Shown here: in pieces, positions 9,228-17,575 of the stretch
Layout of the letters: each line of letters begins with the position of its first letter
How positions within the stretch are numbered: the first letter of the stretch is position 1
From: CAVVEQ01 sp963828855
GTDB taxonomy: Bacteria > Chloroflexota > Anaerolineae > Anaerolineales > Anaerolineaceae
DNA length: 64,000 bases
Assembly: GCA_963828855.1 (NCBI GenBank)
Contig: CAWHGB010000006.1
Location: 124,001-188,000 of the forward strand
Direction: 5' to 3'
Program-made: the position numbers and the translations under genes
The notes under the pieces: model-generated
What the model saw: only the letters and a program-made list of their open reading frames with translations
Databases searched by the model: none
What the model was told of the DNA's origin: nothing

Positions 9228-9709
9228 ATGGCTACGCTCGGAGAGGATTGCCACGTGACCATCGCCCACGCCGAGATCAACGGCGGCGCGCCCAGCGGGC
9301 TTCATCGCCGCGCTCGAAGGCAGCATCCGCGCCGGGGGAGCGCAGGTGCGGCGCGAGGTCTATTCCGACGGCACGCTGAAGCTGACCCTGCACGTGGATA
9401 TTCTGCTCGCGGATACGCCTCGTGAACCCGGATGGCTCCCCGCGCGCGGGCAGCCGCGCCGCCGATTACGCCCTGCTTTCCAGCTACCTGGAGCGCCGCT
9501 CGGGGCTGGAGGTGGGCACGCCGGTGGGCGTCTTTGCCAATTTGGGCGCGCTGGGGCACGCTGCCAACGAGATCCACCTGCCCACGCAGTCGCTGGTGCG
9601 CTGCCAGTTCAACAACGCCGGCACCTACTGGCCGCCGGTCGACCCCGCCGTGCTCGGGCTTTCCACCTGGGATGGCACGCTCAGCTGGGCGACGAGTTAC
9701 TGGCGCTAG
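9228..9709 (+). CDS. Phage structural protein of unknown role (frameshifted)
   Basis: It starts at ATG 9228, two bases after the connector stop, so it is co-translated. The frame changes near 9295 and 9420. Rejoined pieces read GFIAALEGSIRAGGAQVRREVYSDGTLKLTLHVDILLADTP, then DYALLSSYLERRSGLEVGTPVGVFANLGALG and a Trp-rich end (STWDGTLSWATSYWR). About 160 residues. No family recognised; from order, a head-completion or tail-adaptor protein is possible. Confidence 0.55.
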
Positions 9710-9789
9710 CCACACTTTACGTGTGGCGCTAGAAAAACCGGCGGAGCACGCTCCCGCCCTACGAAAAATCAATAAATGGAGGTAAAAAG

Positions 9790-10540
9790 ATGACCTACCC
9801 GCTTTCCACCGATGTTTCCGCCGGGCAGCCCACCGCGGTGGCCCACTACAACACCCTGCGCGCCGACGCGCTGCGCCTGGGCCAGGCGGAGGGCGACTGC
9901 GTGACCACGGGGGTGATGCTGCGCCGCTACGCGCGCGGGGTGCGGCTGCAATACCTGGCGACCAACCGCCTGCGCGTGCCCTACGTGACCACCGACCCAG
10001 CCACGCTCATGATCAACGGCTTCATGTGCCAGGCGGGCGCCAACGTCGATCTTCCCGCGGGGCTCTTCAGCGGCGGGGCGGCCACCTGGTACGTCTTCGC
10101 CAACCGCACGGCGGGCAGCACCACCTTCACCCTCTCGGTGAATACCTCCGGCTCGGAGGGCACCGACCAGCGCGTGATCGGCGAGGTGAGCTACGACGGC
10201 GCGAACATCATCTCGATCAAGGACTATTTCGCCAGCCCCCTGGGGGATGCCGACTACTCGAGCGGCTGGTTCGCCGCCGCCTACAACAACACCTATACGA
10301 AAGCGCACGGGCTGAGCCAGCACCCGCGCCTGGTGGTGGTGGAGCACTCGGCCAACGCCGCCGGGACGGGCGAGATCGTGCCGGTCGCTGGTCAACTCGG
10401 CCAGCGCGGTGATGAGCTGCGTGGGCTACGACGCGGTCAATATCTACATCACCACGGCCAACAACGCCACCAACGGGGTGGTCTTTTCCACCCGCAGGGC
10501 CTCCGCCGGCGGCTACCTGCGCATCCAGGCCTGGCGATAA
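9790..10540 (+). CDS. Putative virion fibre or surface protein (frameshifted near 3' end)
   Basis: About 250 residues; ATG 9790 follows GGAGGTAAAAAG. The N-terminal third contains RLRVPYVTTDPATLMINGF, followed by a beta-rich section with Thr/Ser/Gly repeats (TAGSTTFTLSVNTSGSEGT). The C-terminal domain contains KAHGLSQHPRLVVVEHS and, after a frame change near 10385, SCVGYDAVNIYITTANNATN and GGYLRIQAWR. This organisation resembles C-terminal receptor-binding domains of phage fibres. If correct, it is the only tail-like or host-binding component in the cluster. Confidence 0.55.
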
Positions 10541-10594
10541 CTGTTCAATGGAGGGAAGGGGGACCTCCGCCTTATCAATTGAAAGGAGTTTCTT

Positions 10595-10882
10595 ATGGGA
10601 CGCACACTGCCTTCGATCACGATGGCCTTCCTCCAGGAGGAGGAATCCTTCTCGCGCTTCCGGCGGGCGCTGCGGCGCAGCGACCAGATGGCGCTGGATG
10701 AGCTCTTCGCCGCCGCGCGCGGGCACCTGGCCGCGGCCGCCTACGCCGCCAACGCCCTGCCGATGGAGACCTTCCTGCTGGCCATGCTGCTGGAGGAGCA
10801 CAAGGAGGTGCTGCGCCTGCGCAACCAGGTGGAACGGCTGGAGGCGCGGATGGACCAATTGGTGCCGGAGCGTGATGGCTGA
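10595..10882 (+). CDS. Small helical phage protein
   Basis: Intact 95-residue protein, ATG 10595 after AAAGGAG. The C-terminal half is a heptad-like coiled coil (LLEEHKEVLRLRNQVERLEARMDQL). The first half is helical with Arg/Ala. It overlaps the start of the polymerase gene by 8 bases, implying coupled translation. No family known to me. Confidence 0.65.
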   Translation: MGRTLPSITMAFLQEEESFSRFRRALRRSDQMALDELFAAARGHLAAAAYAANALPMETFLLAMLLEEHKEVLRLRNQVERLEARMDQLVPERDG

Positions 10883-12902
10883 ATTCTCCGGCTGGCTGCT
10901 CGATCTCTACGAGGACGCGCGCGACGGCGTGGTGCTGTGGCTGATCGGCGAGGATGGCACCCGCCACCGGCTTCATCAGAACTTCCCGGTCAGCTTCTAT
11001 GCCGCGGGGCCGCCCGCAAGCCTGCGCGCGCTGTGGCGCTGGCTGGAAAAGCAGCCCGAGGGGGTGAGGCTCGCGCGCGAGGAGCGGCGCGACCTCTTCC
11101 TGCCGGATCCCGTGACGGTGCTCTCTGCCGAAGTCCCCAACCCCGCCGCGCAGGTGCAGCTCTTCAAGCGCGTTTCGCAGGCCTTCCCGGCGCTCACCTA
11201 CTACGATGCCGACCTGCAGCTTTCGCTGCGCTTCGCCGCCCGCACGGGCGCCTACCCGATGGCGCGCTGCCGGGTGGAGGCGGATGACGATGGCCGGCTT
11301 GCACGCCATCGAGGCGCTGGATTCGCCCTGGGACCTGGATCCCGACCCCGCGCCCCTGCGCGTCCTCTATATGGAGCCGGACTGCGACCCGAACCACTCC
11401 GTGCCCCACGCGCTCTGCCTGCGCCACGAAAAGCACGAGTACCGCCTGCCCTTCGAGCCGGTGCGCCCGCTGCTGATCAACCTGCGCGCCCTGCTCGCGC
11501 GCTACGACCCCGACCTGATCCTCAGCGCTTGGGGGATACCTGGCTGCTGCCGCACCTCTGGGAGCTGGCCGCGCAGCACGGCTTCACCCTGCCGCTCAAC
11601 CGCGAGGAGGGCCGCGCGCCGATCATCAAGAAGGAGCACACCTATTTTTCGTACGGGCAGATCATCCACCGCGGCAAGCAGATGCACCTCTTCGGGCGCT
11701 GCCACATCGACCAGCGCAACGCCATGCTGTGGGGCGATTACGGGCTGGAGGGCACCATCGAATCGGCGCGGGTGACCTGCCTGCCGCTGCAGGTGGCGGC
11801 GCGCGTCTCGCCCGGCACGGGGATCTCCTCGATGGAGTCGCTCACCGCGCTGCGCACGGGGGTGCTGGTGCCCTGGCACAAGCAGCAGGCCGAAAAGCCC
11901 AAGACCGCGCTGGATCTGATCCACGCCGACCAGGGCGGGATGGTCTACGCGCCCATCGCCGGGCTGCACGCCAACGTGGGCATGGTGGATTTCGTCTCGA
12001 TGTACCCCAGCATCATGGTGCACTGCAACATCTCGCCCGAGGTGCCCGCGCCCACCGAGCTGGGCGTCTCCGACTATCCCCCGGGGCTGGTGCCGCAGAC
12101 GCTGGGGCCGCTGCTGAAAAAGCGCATCGCGCTCAAGCAGCGCGCGCTGAGCCTGCCGCTCTGGGACCCGCGCCGCGAGTACGACAAGGCCCGCTCGCAG
12201 GCCTACAAGTGGCTGCTGGTGACCTGCTTCGGCTACTTGGGCTACAAGAACGCGCGCTTCGGGCGGATCGAATCGCACGAGGCGGTGACCACCTGGGGGC
12301 GCGAGGCGCTGCTCTGCGGCCAAGGAGGCCGCCGAGGACCTGGGCTTCACCGTGCTGCACATGTACGTGGATGGGCTGTGGGTGCAGAAGGAGGGCTGCG
12401 AGAACCCCGGCGGATTTCAACGACCTGCTGGTGGAGATCTCGGCGCGCACGCACCTGCCGGTGGGGCTGGATGGGGTCTACCGCTGGGTGGCCTTTCTGG
12501 CATCGCGGGTGGATGCGCGCGTGGCGGTGCCCAACCGCTATTTCGGCGCCTTCCAGGATGGCTCGCTGAAGGTGCGCGGGATCGACGTGCGCCGGCACGA
12601 TACGCCCGTTTTCATCGGGGATACCCAGATGGCGATCCTGGAGTGCTTTGCCGGCGCGCGCGGATGCCGCCAGCCTGCACGGGCTGGTGCCGCAGGCGGT
12701 GGGGATTCTGCGCAGGCGGCTGAGAAAGCTGAAGGAGGGCTCGGTGCCCCTGGAGGACCTGCTGGTGACCCAGCGGCTCAGCCGCGAGATCGCGCAGTAT
12801 AAGGACCCCTCCCCGGCGGCGCGCGCCGCGGCGCAGCTGGAGGCGATCGGTCAGCACGTGCGCCCGGGGCAGAAGGTGCGCTTTCTATTGCTGCAGGGGT
12901 GA
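10875..12902 (+). CDS. Family-B DNA polymerase, PolB2-like, degenerate motif C (frameshifted)
   Basis: About 676 residues from ATG 10875. Polymerase motif A is MVDFVSMYPSIM (catalytic Asp kept). Motif B is YKWLLVTCFGYLGYKN (Lys kept, usual Asn-Ser replaced by Val-Thr). Motif C is HMYVDGLWVQ, where the second Asp of the canonical YGDTDS is Leu. The thumb motif KVRGIDVRRHDTP is intact. The N-terminal exonuclease region is also degenerate: the Exo I Asp-x-Glu position reads YMEP, though GDTWLLPHL retains an Exo II-like Asp. This pattern matches the archaeal/bacterial PolB2 group described as inactivated. Frame changes lie near 11300, 11530, 12320, 12410 and 12655. Confidence 0.85.
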
Positions 12903-12909
12903 GCGCGCG

Positions 12910-13200
12910 GTGCACGCCTGGAATCTGCCCGCCTCGCCCGAGCCGCAGCAACTGGATTTTGCCCGCTACCGCGAGCTGACCATCCGGGCGGCCAGCAACA
13001 TCTTCGCGCCGCTGGGGATCAGCGAGGGGTTATTGAATAACCTGGTGGGCGGGGAGGGGGTGGCGATGGAATTGGAGGGGGTAGGGAAACGCGCCGGAGC
13101 GGCCGCGGGGAGTGGCTGGCGCTGCCGGAGGGGAGGGGTGGAAGAGGGGGCGATCTCCGCTGCCAGCCGGAAGGCCATGGCGGAGAGGGTGGGGTTTTAA
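12910..13200 (+). CDS. Short protein after polymerase, repeat-containing 3' end
   Basis: GTG start at 12910, 8 bases after the polymerase stop. The first 50 residues look like real protein (FARYRELTIRAASNIFAPLGISEGLLNNLVGGEG) and could be the N-terminus of a larger phage protein. The rest is Gly/Arg-rich and coincides with a 93-bp sequence repeated at 13519. The gene may therefore be truncated at about 13100 and the rest be repeat DNA. Function unknown. Confidence 0.45.
   Translation: MHAWNLPASPEPQQLDFARYRELTIRAASNIFAPLGISEGLLNNLVGGEGVAMELEGVGKRAGAAAGSGWRCRRGGVEEGAISAASRKAMAERVGF
13104..13196. repeat. Direct repeat, copy 1 (about 93 bp)
   Basis: Begins cgcggggagtggctggcg and ends gagagggtggggtt. 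It matches 13519-13608 in the same orientation with a few substitutions and short indels. It forms the 3' end of the frame 12910-13200. Confidence 0.85.
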
Positions 13201-13229
13201 AAAAAGCCGGCCACCGAAAGGTGACCGGC
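13199..13229 (-). terminator. Terminator of the Cys-rich gene
   Basis: On the minus strand a 10-bp stem (gccggtcacc / ggtggccggc, one mismatch) with TTTC loop is followed by a run of seven T. It lies about 25 bases after the stop of the 13253-13462 gene. Confidence 0.8.
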
Positions 13230-13252
13230 ACGGGACACGATCTTTACCCAAC

Positions 13253-13462
13253 TTACTTACGCAGATCAGCCAGGTGTTCTTCCACCGCCTGGACTTCCAG
13301 TTTCAGGTCCATGAGGTAGCCTTCCAGATCGGCGATCTTTTCCGCCTTGGTCTGGTAGCGCCGCTCAAAGTGCCCGCCGTGACAGCCGCAATCACAACCG
13401 CCGTCGGAATGGCAATCGCAATCGCATGTCTCGCCTGTTTGGCAATTACATTCTTCACACAT
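13253..13462 (-). CDS. Small Cys/His-rich metal-binding protein with C-terminal coiled coil
   Basis: 69 residues, ATG at 13462 with a strong AAAGGAG upstream. The first 32 residues contain nine Cys and several His (CEECNCQTGETCDCDCH, then CDCGCHGGH), a metallothionein- or zinc-ribbon-like composition. The second half, AEKIADLEGYLMDLKLEVQAVEEHL, is a heptad coiled coil. Such short Cys-tip plus helix proteins may sequester metal or pair with another protein; the role is not known. The gene lies between two copies of a direct repeat and on the strand opposite to the phage cluster. Confidence 0.8.
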   Translation of the reverse strand: MCEECNCQTGETCDCDCHSDGGCDCGCHGGHFERRYQTKAEKIADLEGYLMDLKLEVQAVEEHLADLRK

Positions 13463-13518
13463 GTTGGATCTCCTTTATTTTAGGAATACTCTATTGTAAT
13501 CCGATTGAGTTATTGGAA

Positions 13519-13608
13519 CGCGGGGAGTGGCTGGCGCTGCCGAGGGGAGATAGAGGAGGGGGCGATCTCCGCTGCGAGCCGGAAGGCGGTAAAGGAGAGG
13601 GTGGGGTT
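13519..13608. repeat. Direct repeat, copy 2 (about 90 bp)
   Basis: Same sequence and orientation as 13104-13196, lying upstream of the Cys-rich gene's promoter region. Ends gagagggtggggttct. The composition changes to AT-rich within 20 bases after it, so it marks a sequence boundary. Confidence 0.85.
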
Positions 13609-13752
13609 CTGATGATCAACTATGAAAATAATCACACTCCGAATAACTCAGTATAAAGTCGAAGAACTTGCAATTAATGGAAAAAGTATTGGCATGCTAT
13701 AATTTTTACTATTCTTGAAAGAATAATAATTGAAAAAACAGCCAATCTAATA

Positions 13753-14259
13753 ATGAAATATTTTGAAAACCCGTTATTTTTATATTTTTCATTAAGTGAT
13801 TGTATCCAGATCCTTTTGGGATTAATTGGATTTTTCATTATTTTTATTCAATTGTTAAAAACTAAATCAGCATCGAATGCTGCAAAAAGAGCAACCGATG
13901 AAACATATAAGAAAATAATAGATAGGTTGAATACCGAAAGCATTCAAAAAATTAATTTCGGTTTAAACGATCTATTCAACTCAATCAGAATGGGTTCGTA
14001 CGAATGGGCGTTATTCCGTGTTCAAGACTTACGAGAGGAAATCATTCGATATAAAGATCGAGAGAGGAATTTCTCAATCCAAACAAACCGAAATATTGAA
14101 ATAGCGATTAGAGATTTATCGAAAATTAACTTGTCTCTATCTATTTCGCTTTCAGATCATAAGAAGCCAAAGGTTTCTGATATGCTGCCGGTAATCGAGA
14201 CAATTCTATCTTCTACCCATGATTGGGATAGAAGTCAAAATGAACAGGAGAACCCATGA
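13753..14259 (+). CDS. Membrane-anchored protein of AT-rich two-gene cassette
   Basis: 168 residues from ATG 13753. One hydrophobic segment near residues 18-36 (CIQILLGLIGFFIIFIQLL) is followed by a Lys/Ala-rich stretch (KSASNAAKRATDETYKKI) and a helical soluble domain of about 120 residues. The base composition is far more AT-rich than both flanks, which suggests transfer. It overlaps the next gene by ATGA, so the two are co-translated. The topology (N-terminal anchor with cytoplasmic coiled domain) resembles small effectors of accessory or defence modules, but there is no recognisable family. Confidence 0.75.
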   Translation: MKYFENPLFLYFSLSDCIQILLGLIGFFIIFIQLLKTKSASNAAKRATDETYKKIIDRLNTESIQKINFGLNDLFNSIRMGSYEWALFRVQDLREEIIRYKDRERNFSIQTNRNIEIAIRDLSKINLSLSISLSDHKKPKVSDMLPVIETILSSTHDWDRSQNEQENP

Positions 14260-14627
14260 TTTCAACTGAGACAAAACAACTAATTGAATTACTAATTGCG
14301 CGATCGAAACAAAAGGAGTTGAAATGGGAAATTCCCGATGATCCTGGAGTGGTTCCATATATGAATGACTTTATGGTGAGGATATTAAACGACTCCATCA
14401 ATGTTTACAAAGATGATAATGAATTGCTCTATCTCAGTATTTATAACAACCAAAATCAAAGAATAGAGTTTATACAATTAAATGGTTTAGATGATGCTTA
14501 CTATCTTTTGGATTCTTTGTTGGAAGCTGCAAAGGAGTCTTATTACAATAAAGATGAAACAATCAACCAAATAATCGAAGAATTAAAGAAACCGGGAGTA
14601 ATTGGAAATGAAGAAATACCCTTTTAA
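14256..14627 (+). CDS. Soluble partner protein of AT-rich cassette
   Basis: 123 residues, ATG 14256 in an ATGA overlap. The pattern is KELKWEIPDDPG near the start, a beta-rich core (MVRILNDSINVY, LLYLSIYNNQNQRIEFIQL), then DAYYLLDSLLEAAKESYYNKDETINQIIEEL. This order (short helix with Lys-x-Trp, an SIxIY core, and Tyr-Leu-Leu-x-x-Leu helix) recurs in small uncharacterised proteins that I recall seeing next to mobile or accessory genes. Function unknown. It probably acts with the membrane protein encoded upstream. Confidence 0.75.
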   Translation: MISTETKQLIELLIARSKQKELKWEIPDDPGVVPYMNDFMVRILNDSINVYKDDNELLYLSIYNNQNQRIEFIQLNGLDDAYYLLDSLLEAAKESYYNKDETINQIIEELKKPGVIGNEEIPF

Positions 14628-15070
14628 TTTATTATTTCGATGTCGAAAGGCTGTCACCAATTTTGTGATTGTCTTGAGTTGTGTCTAACATAAATTATCA
14701 TAATAAAAATCACTGTTATTTTTGATGCAATAATTTTTATAGTCGTAGGTCGGTCACCGTTCTTGTGACCGACATCTTCATTCTTTAATAAATATACTAT
14801 CTCAAATCCCCATACCCCATGTCGATCATCCATTGGCAGAGCACGGGTCCGCCGTGGCGGTCGTCTCTTCAGTATTCCTGGTGATATACTAAATCTGAGG
14901 GGATGATCCATTCGTATAGTCCCCGACCCTTCATCACCCGTTACATTGTCAAGAATATTATTGGTAGATGCGATCTTTAATAAGAATTGCACATTTTTTT
15001 TGCGTTTGATCTCACATGTTGCAACGGGTTTGAGGATCAGATAAAAAGTGATTTCTGAAGGAGGTAAAAA
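14628..15070. other. AT-rich intergenic region with a gene fragment
   Basis: About 440 bases without a credible gene. It contains the 66-bp copy of the 3' end of the M15-like gene (14798-14863), AT-rich unique sequence on both sides, two direct copies of a short motif around ggctgtcacc/ggtcggtcacc, and a purine-rich ribosome binding site for the DUF333 lipoprotein at the end (AAGGAGG at 15058). Confidence 0.6.
14798..14863 (-). pseudogene. Fragment: 3' end of the M15-like lipoprotein gene
   Basis: On the minus strand it encodes the same last residues as the gene at 16849-17570: DRHGGPVLCQWMIDMGYG, then DLR and stop. Identity is 62 of 66 bases by eye, including the stop and 7 bases after it. 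There is no start or N-terminal part. It is in direct orientation relative to the intact copy about 2 kb away. Confidence 0.85.
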
Positions 15071-15963
15071 ATGAAAAAGGGAATGGTCTTTGTCCTTCTT
15101 GCTCTCCTTATCGTTTCGTGCACGGCTCCCCAGGCCGCGCCCGGCGCGGTTCGCAGCCCCAATCCAATGCAGGCATGGCCAACCCCGCCTCCGAGAACTG
15201 CATCGCCCAGGGCGGGACGCTCACCATCCAGACCCGCGGGGACGGCGGGCAGTACGGGGTGTGCACCTTCGAGGATAACCGCCAGTGCGAGGAATGGGCG
15301 CTGATGCGCGGGGAATGCCCCGCGGGCGGCTTGAAGGTGACGGGCTACGTGACCCCGGCCGCGCAGTACTGCGCCATCACCGGGGGCACCTATGCCGTCA
15401 CCGGGGAGAGCAACACCGATAACGAGCAGGGCACCTGCACCTTTGCCAACGGGGTGGTGTGCGATGTGTGGGATTATTACAACGGGAAGTGCCTTTCCAC
15501 CTCCGATACCACCTCCACCGCGACTGCCTCGATCCAGCCCCTCTCGATGGAGGTGTGTGATGGCGAAGCCCAGGCCATGTCGCACACCCTGGATGACCTG
15601 ATCCCGACCCAATCCGAGGCGCCCCTCAGCGACCCGGTGACGGGCGCCAGCGGGACCGGGTGCCAATCCACGATCACGGGCACCGGGGCGCAGTTTGAGA
15701 GCCCCACGGCAGTGGTGAATGAGCTCGGTGCCATGCTGGAAGGGGAAGGCTTCACGGCGGACCCGATGCTCGCGGCGGATGGTCCCACGGGAACCTCGAT
15801 GGGATACCGCAAGGATAACGAGATCTGCATGGCTTCGGCGATCTGGACCCCGGTTGAATCCGCCAAATGCCCACAGGACGCGCCGATCACAACCTGCAAC
15901 CTGACCCCGGAGCAAAAGATCTACACGGTGACCCTCAACTGCGGCGTGGAAAGCGGCAGCTAA
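15071..15963 (+). CDS. DUF333-type secreted lipoprotein (frameshifted near 5' end)
   Basis: Signal peptide with lipobox (LLALLIVSCTAP), ATG 15071 behind AAGGAGGT. After a frame change near 15150 it reads two tandem DUF333-like units: NPASENCIAQGGTLTIQ with CTFEDNRQCEEWALMRGEC, and AAQYCAITGGTYAVTG with CTFANGVVCDVWDYYNGKC. The paired Cys in each unit probably form disulfides. DUF333 proteins were named putative hemolysin-related; function is unknown. The C-terminal 140 residues (GASGTGCQSTITGTG, YTVTLNCG) are a separate beta-rich domain. About 297 residues. Confidence 0.8.
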
Positions 15964-15990
15964 AACAACACCTGATCAAGCCTGAATGAA

Positions 15991-16020
15991 AAAAGAGGGT
16001 ATCCGATGGATATCCTCTTT
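15991..16020. terminator. Bidirectional terminator
   Basis: A stem aaagagg-tatcc / ggata-tcctctt with one bulged G, flanked by a seven-A run on one side and a T-run on the other. It lies between the convergent DUF333 and methyltransferase genes. Confidence 0.8.
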
Positions 16021-16103
16021 GACTGTATTGACCGAAACTATGATGATCGGTCCCACATTTCCTTTTGCTTCTCCGAGCACCTTGAAACCAGCTGGCGTAG
16101 GAT

Positions 16104-16814
16104 TCAGATCTCGCGCGGGTTTTTCATGCCGGAAGCGAAAGCAACGTCCACTCCCCAGGAGCGGCTTTCAAGACCGATCAACCATTTCATCACACCCCTC
16201 GAGTAGGATTCGGGGGCGGTATCCATCACCAGCTGAGAGCACTCGAACCGGCGCGCCACCTCCTGCAGGATCTTGATCGCATCTTGTTTGGGAAAATAAT
16301 AGAATAGACCCTCGGCGAGGAGCAGGAAATCCCGGTTGCCTTTGGAGGTAACCCGGTCGATCCACGAGGAATCCAGCACCGAACAGGCGATCAGTTCATA
16401 CGCGAGATGGTCCTTCAAGATCTCGCGCTTTATGGCGACCATTTGCGGCAGGTCAAGCTCGATATAGGTGCAGTGCTCATGATCGATGCGCCAGTAGCGG
16501 GTATCAAAACCGCAGCCGAGGTTGATCACCGTGCAACCCGGGTGAGCATCGATAAAAGCATTGGTGATCCGGTCGAAATTGGCCGATCTCAAAGCGGATG
16601 ATCCTGCCTCCCGGGCGTGATTGCCGGCATACTTTCGCTTCCACTTGAGGATTCTTGCCTTTTCCGTTTCGGACGCGAGAGCCATCAATCTCTCCAGGTA
16701 AAGCGCTGCCATCGGGTCGTTGATCACTGCATCCGGTTTGCCCGTGGCAATGACCCGGCAGAGCAAAGGTAGAAATGCGGTCATGGATACTTCGGAAAGA
16801 TCTAATTGATTCAT
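16104..16814 (-). CDS. SAM-dependent methyltransferase, leucine carboxyl methyltransferase family
   Basis: 236 residues, ATG at 16814. The SAM-binding signature is VINLGCGFDTRYWRI, with the family's characteristic D at YIELDLPQMVAIKREIL. The segment LLLAEGLFYYFPKQDAI matches the conserved 'AEGLxxYL' motif of PPM1/TcmP-like O-methyltransferases. The substrate is probably a small carboxylate or polyketide-like acid. The C-terminus appears cut by a frame change near 16100: another frame continues to about 15985 with FKVLGEAKGNVGPIIIVS, so the real protein may be about 275 residues. Lies inside the segment flanked by 66-bp direct repeats. Confidence 0.8.
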   Translation of the reverse strand: MNQLDLSEVSMTAFLPLLCRVIATGKPDAVINDPMAALYLERLMALASETEKARILKWKRKYAGNHAREAGSSALRSANFDRITNAFIDAHPGCTVINLGCGFDTRYWRIDHEHCTYIELDLPQMVAIKREILKDHLAYELIACSVLDSSWIDRVTSKGNRDFLLLAEGLFYYFPKQDAIKILQEVARRFECSQLVMDTAPESYSRGVMKWLIGLESRSWGVDVAFASGMKNPREI

Positions 16815-16848
16815 GCGTTCACCCCGCCCTCATCATTCTAAGCGTGTT

Positions 16849-17570
16849 TTATCTCAAATCCCCATATCCCATGTCGATCATCCACTGGCAGAGAACGGGT
16901 CCACCGTGGCGGTCGGGCTCCTGTTTATTCGGAAGGCCGGTGAAACCGCGGAAATAGCCGTTGGGCCCGGTGAGCTGGTCGATCGCCGCCTGGGATAGCT
17001 CGGCATCCCCGATGGCGATGGCGTGGATGTGGATGGGCGAATCGGGATAGATCTCACCGTAATCACGCAGCCAGGCGGCGAAGCCGGAAGCGCGCAGGGC
17101 GCGGATGAGCGGATCCACTTCATCCCACAGCACCACCCATTCCGGGTGCTGGATCACGGAAAGATCCACCGCCCCGCCGCCCAGGTGGGTGCCGAAGCTC
17201 AGCTCGCCGTTATCGTGGTAGCTGCCCTGGGTGATGGCTTTCTTGGTGATATCGATCGGCCCGCCGTAAGCTAGTGCAGCGTGCTGCAGCATGGCGTAGG
17301 TGCGCGCGTTGAAGGTCCAGCCGCCCACCTCTATGCGGGTGTAATCCTCGGGCGGTTTCCAGCAGCCGGATGGCTCCGGGTGTGGGGGTGAGGGTGGGCG
17401 TCGCGGTGGGTGAGGGGCTGAGGTGTGAAGGTGGCCGTGGAGGTGGGCGTTGGTGTTTCGGTGGGGGTCGGCAGTGGGGTGGGGGTGGGCGCGGGGAAGA
17501 AAACCCCGCAGCCGGATAGGAGGAAGAAAATTGCGAAAAAGAGAAAGATCCTGCTGGTTTTGTTTTTCAA
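16849..17570 (-). CDS. M15-like (D-Ala-D-Ala carboxypeptidase-type) lipoprotein, frameshifted
   Basis: The N-terminus is a lipoprotein signal (SRIFLFFAIFFLLSGCG) with possible TTG start at 17570, then a Thr/Pro linker (TPTPLPTPTETPTPTS). After a frame change near 17395 the catalytic-like domain reads ARTYAMLQHAALAYGG, FGTHLGGGAVDLSV and SPIHIHAIAIGDAEL. The H-x3-G-x-A-x-D pattern and the later H-x-H match the metal-binding residues of M15 peptidases, which trim peptidoglycan stems. It would act at the cell surface. The upstream gene stops 6 bases before the start. The last 66 bases are duplicated at 14798. Confidence 0.65.
16850..16915. repeat. 66-bp direct repeat within 3' end of M15-like gene (partner of 14798-14863)
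   Basis: Four differences in 66 bases from the copy at 14798-14863, same orientation. The two copies flank about 2 kb carrying the DUF333 lipoprotein and the methyltransferase. Confidence 0.85.
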
Positions 17571-17575
17571 ATCAA

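Noticed and set aside
10217..11309. Minus-strand frames opposite the fibre-like and polymerase genes
   Set aside because: Antisense to coding DNA with motifs; no start signals or domains.
14654..14992. Minus-strand 112-codon frame
   Set aside because: It crosses the M15-like gene fragment in the wrong frame; the true coding frame of that part is only the last 22 codons.
15986..16276. Possible plus-strand gene opposite the methyltransferase
   Set aside because: It lies over the methyltransferase C-terminus, starts inside a terminator and has no recognisable features.
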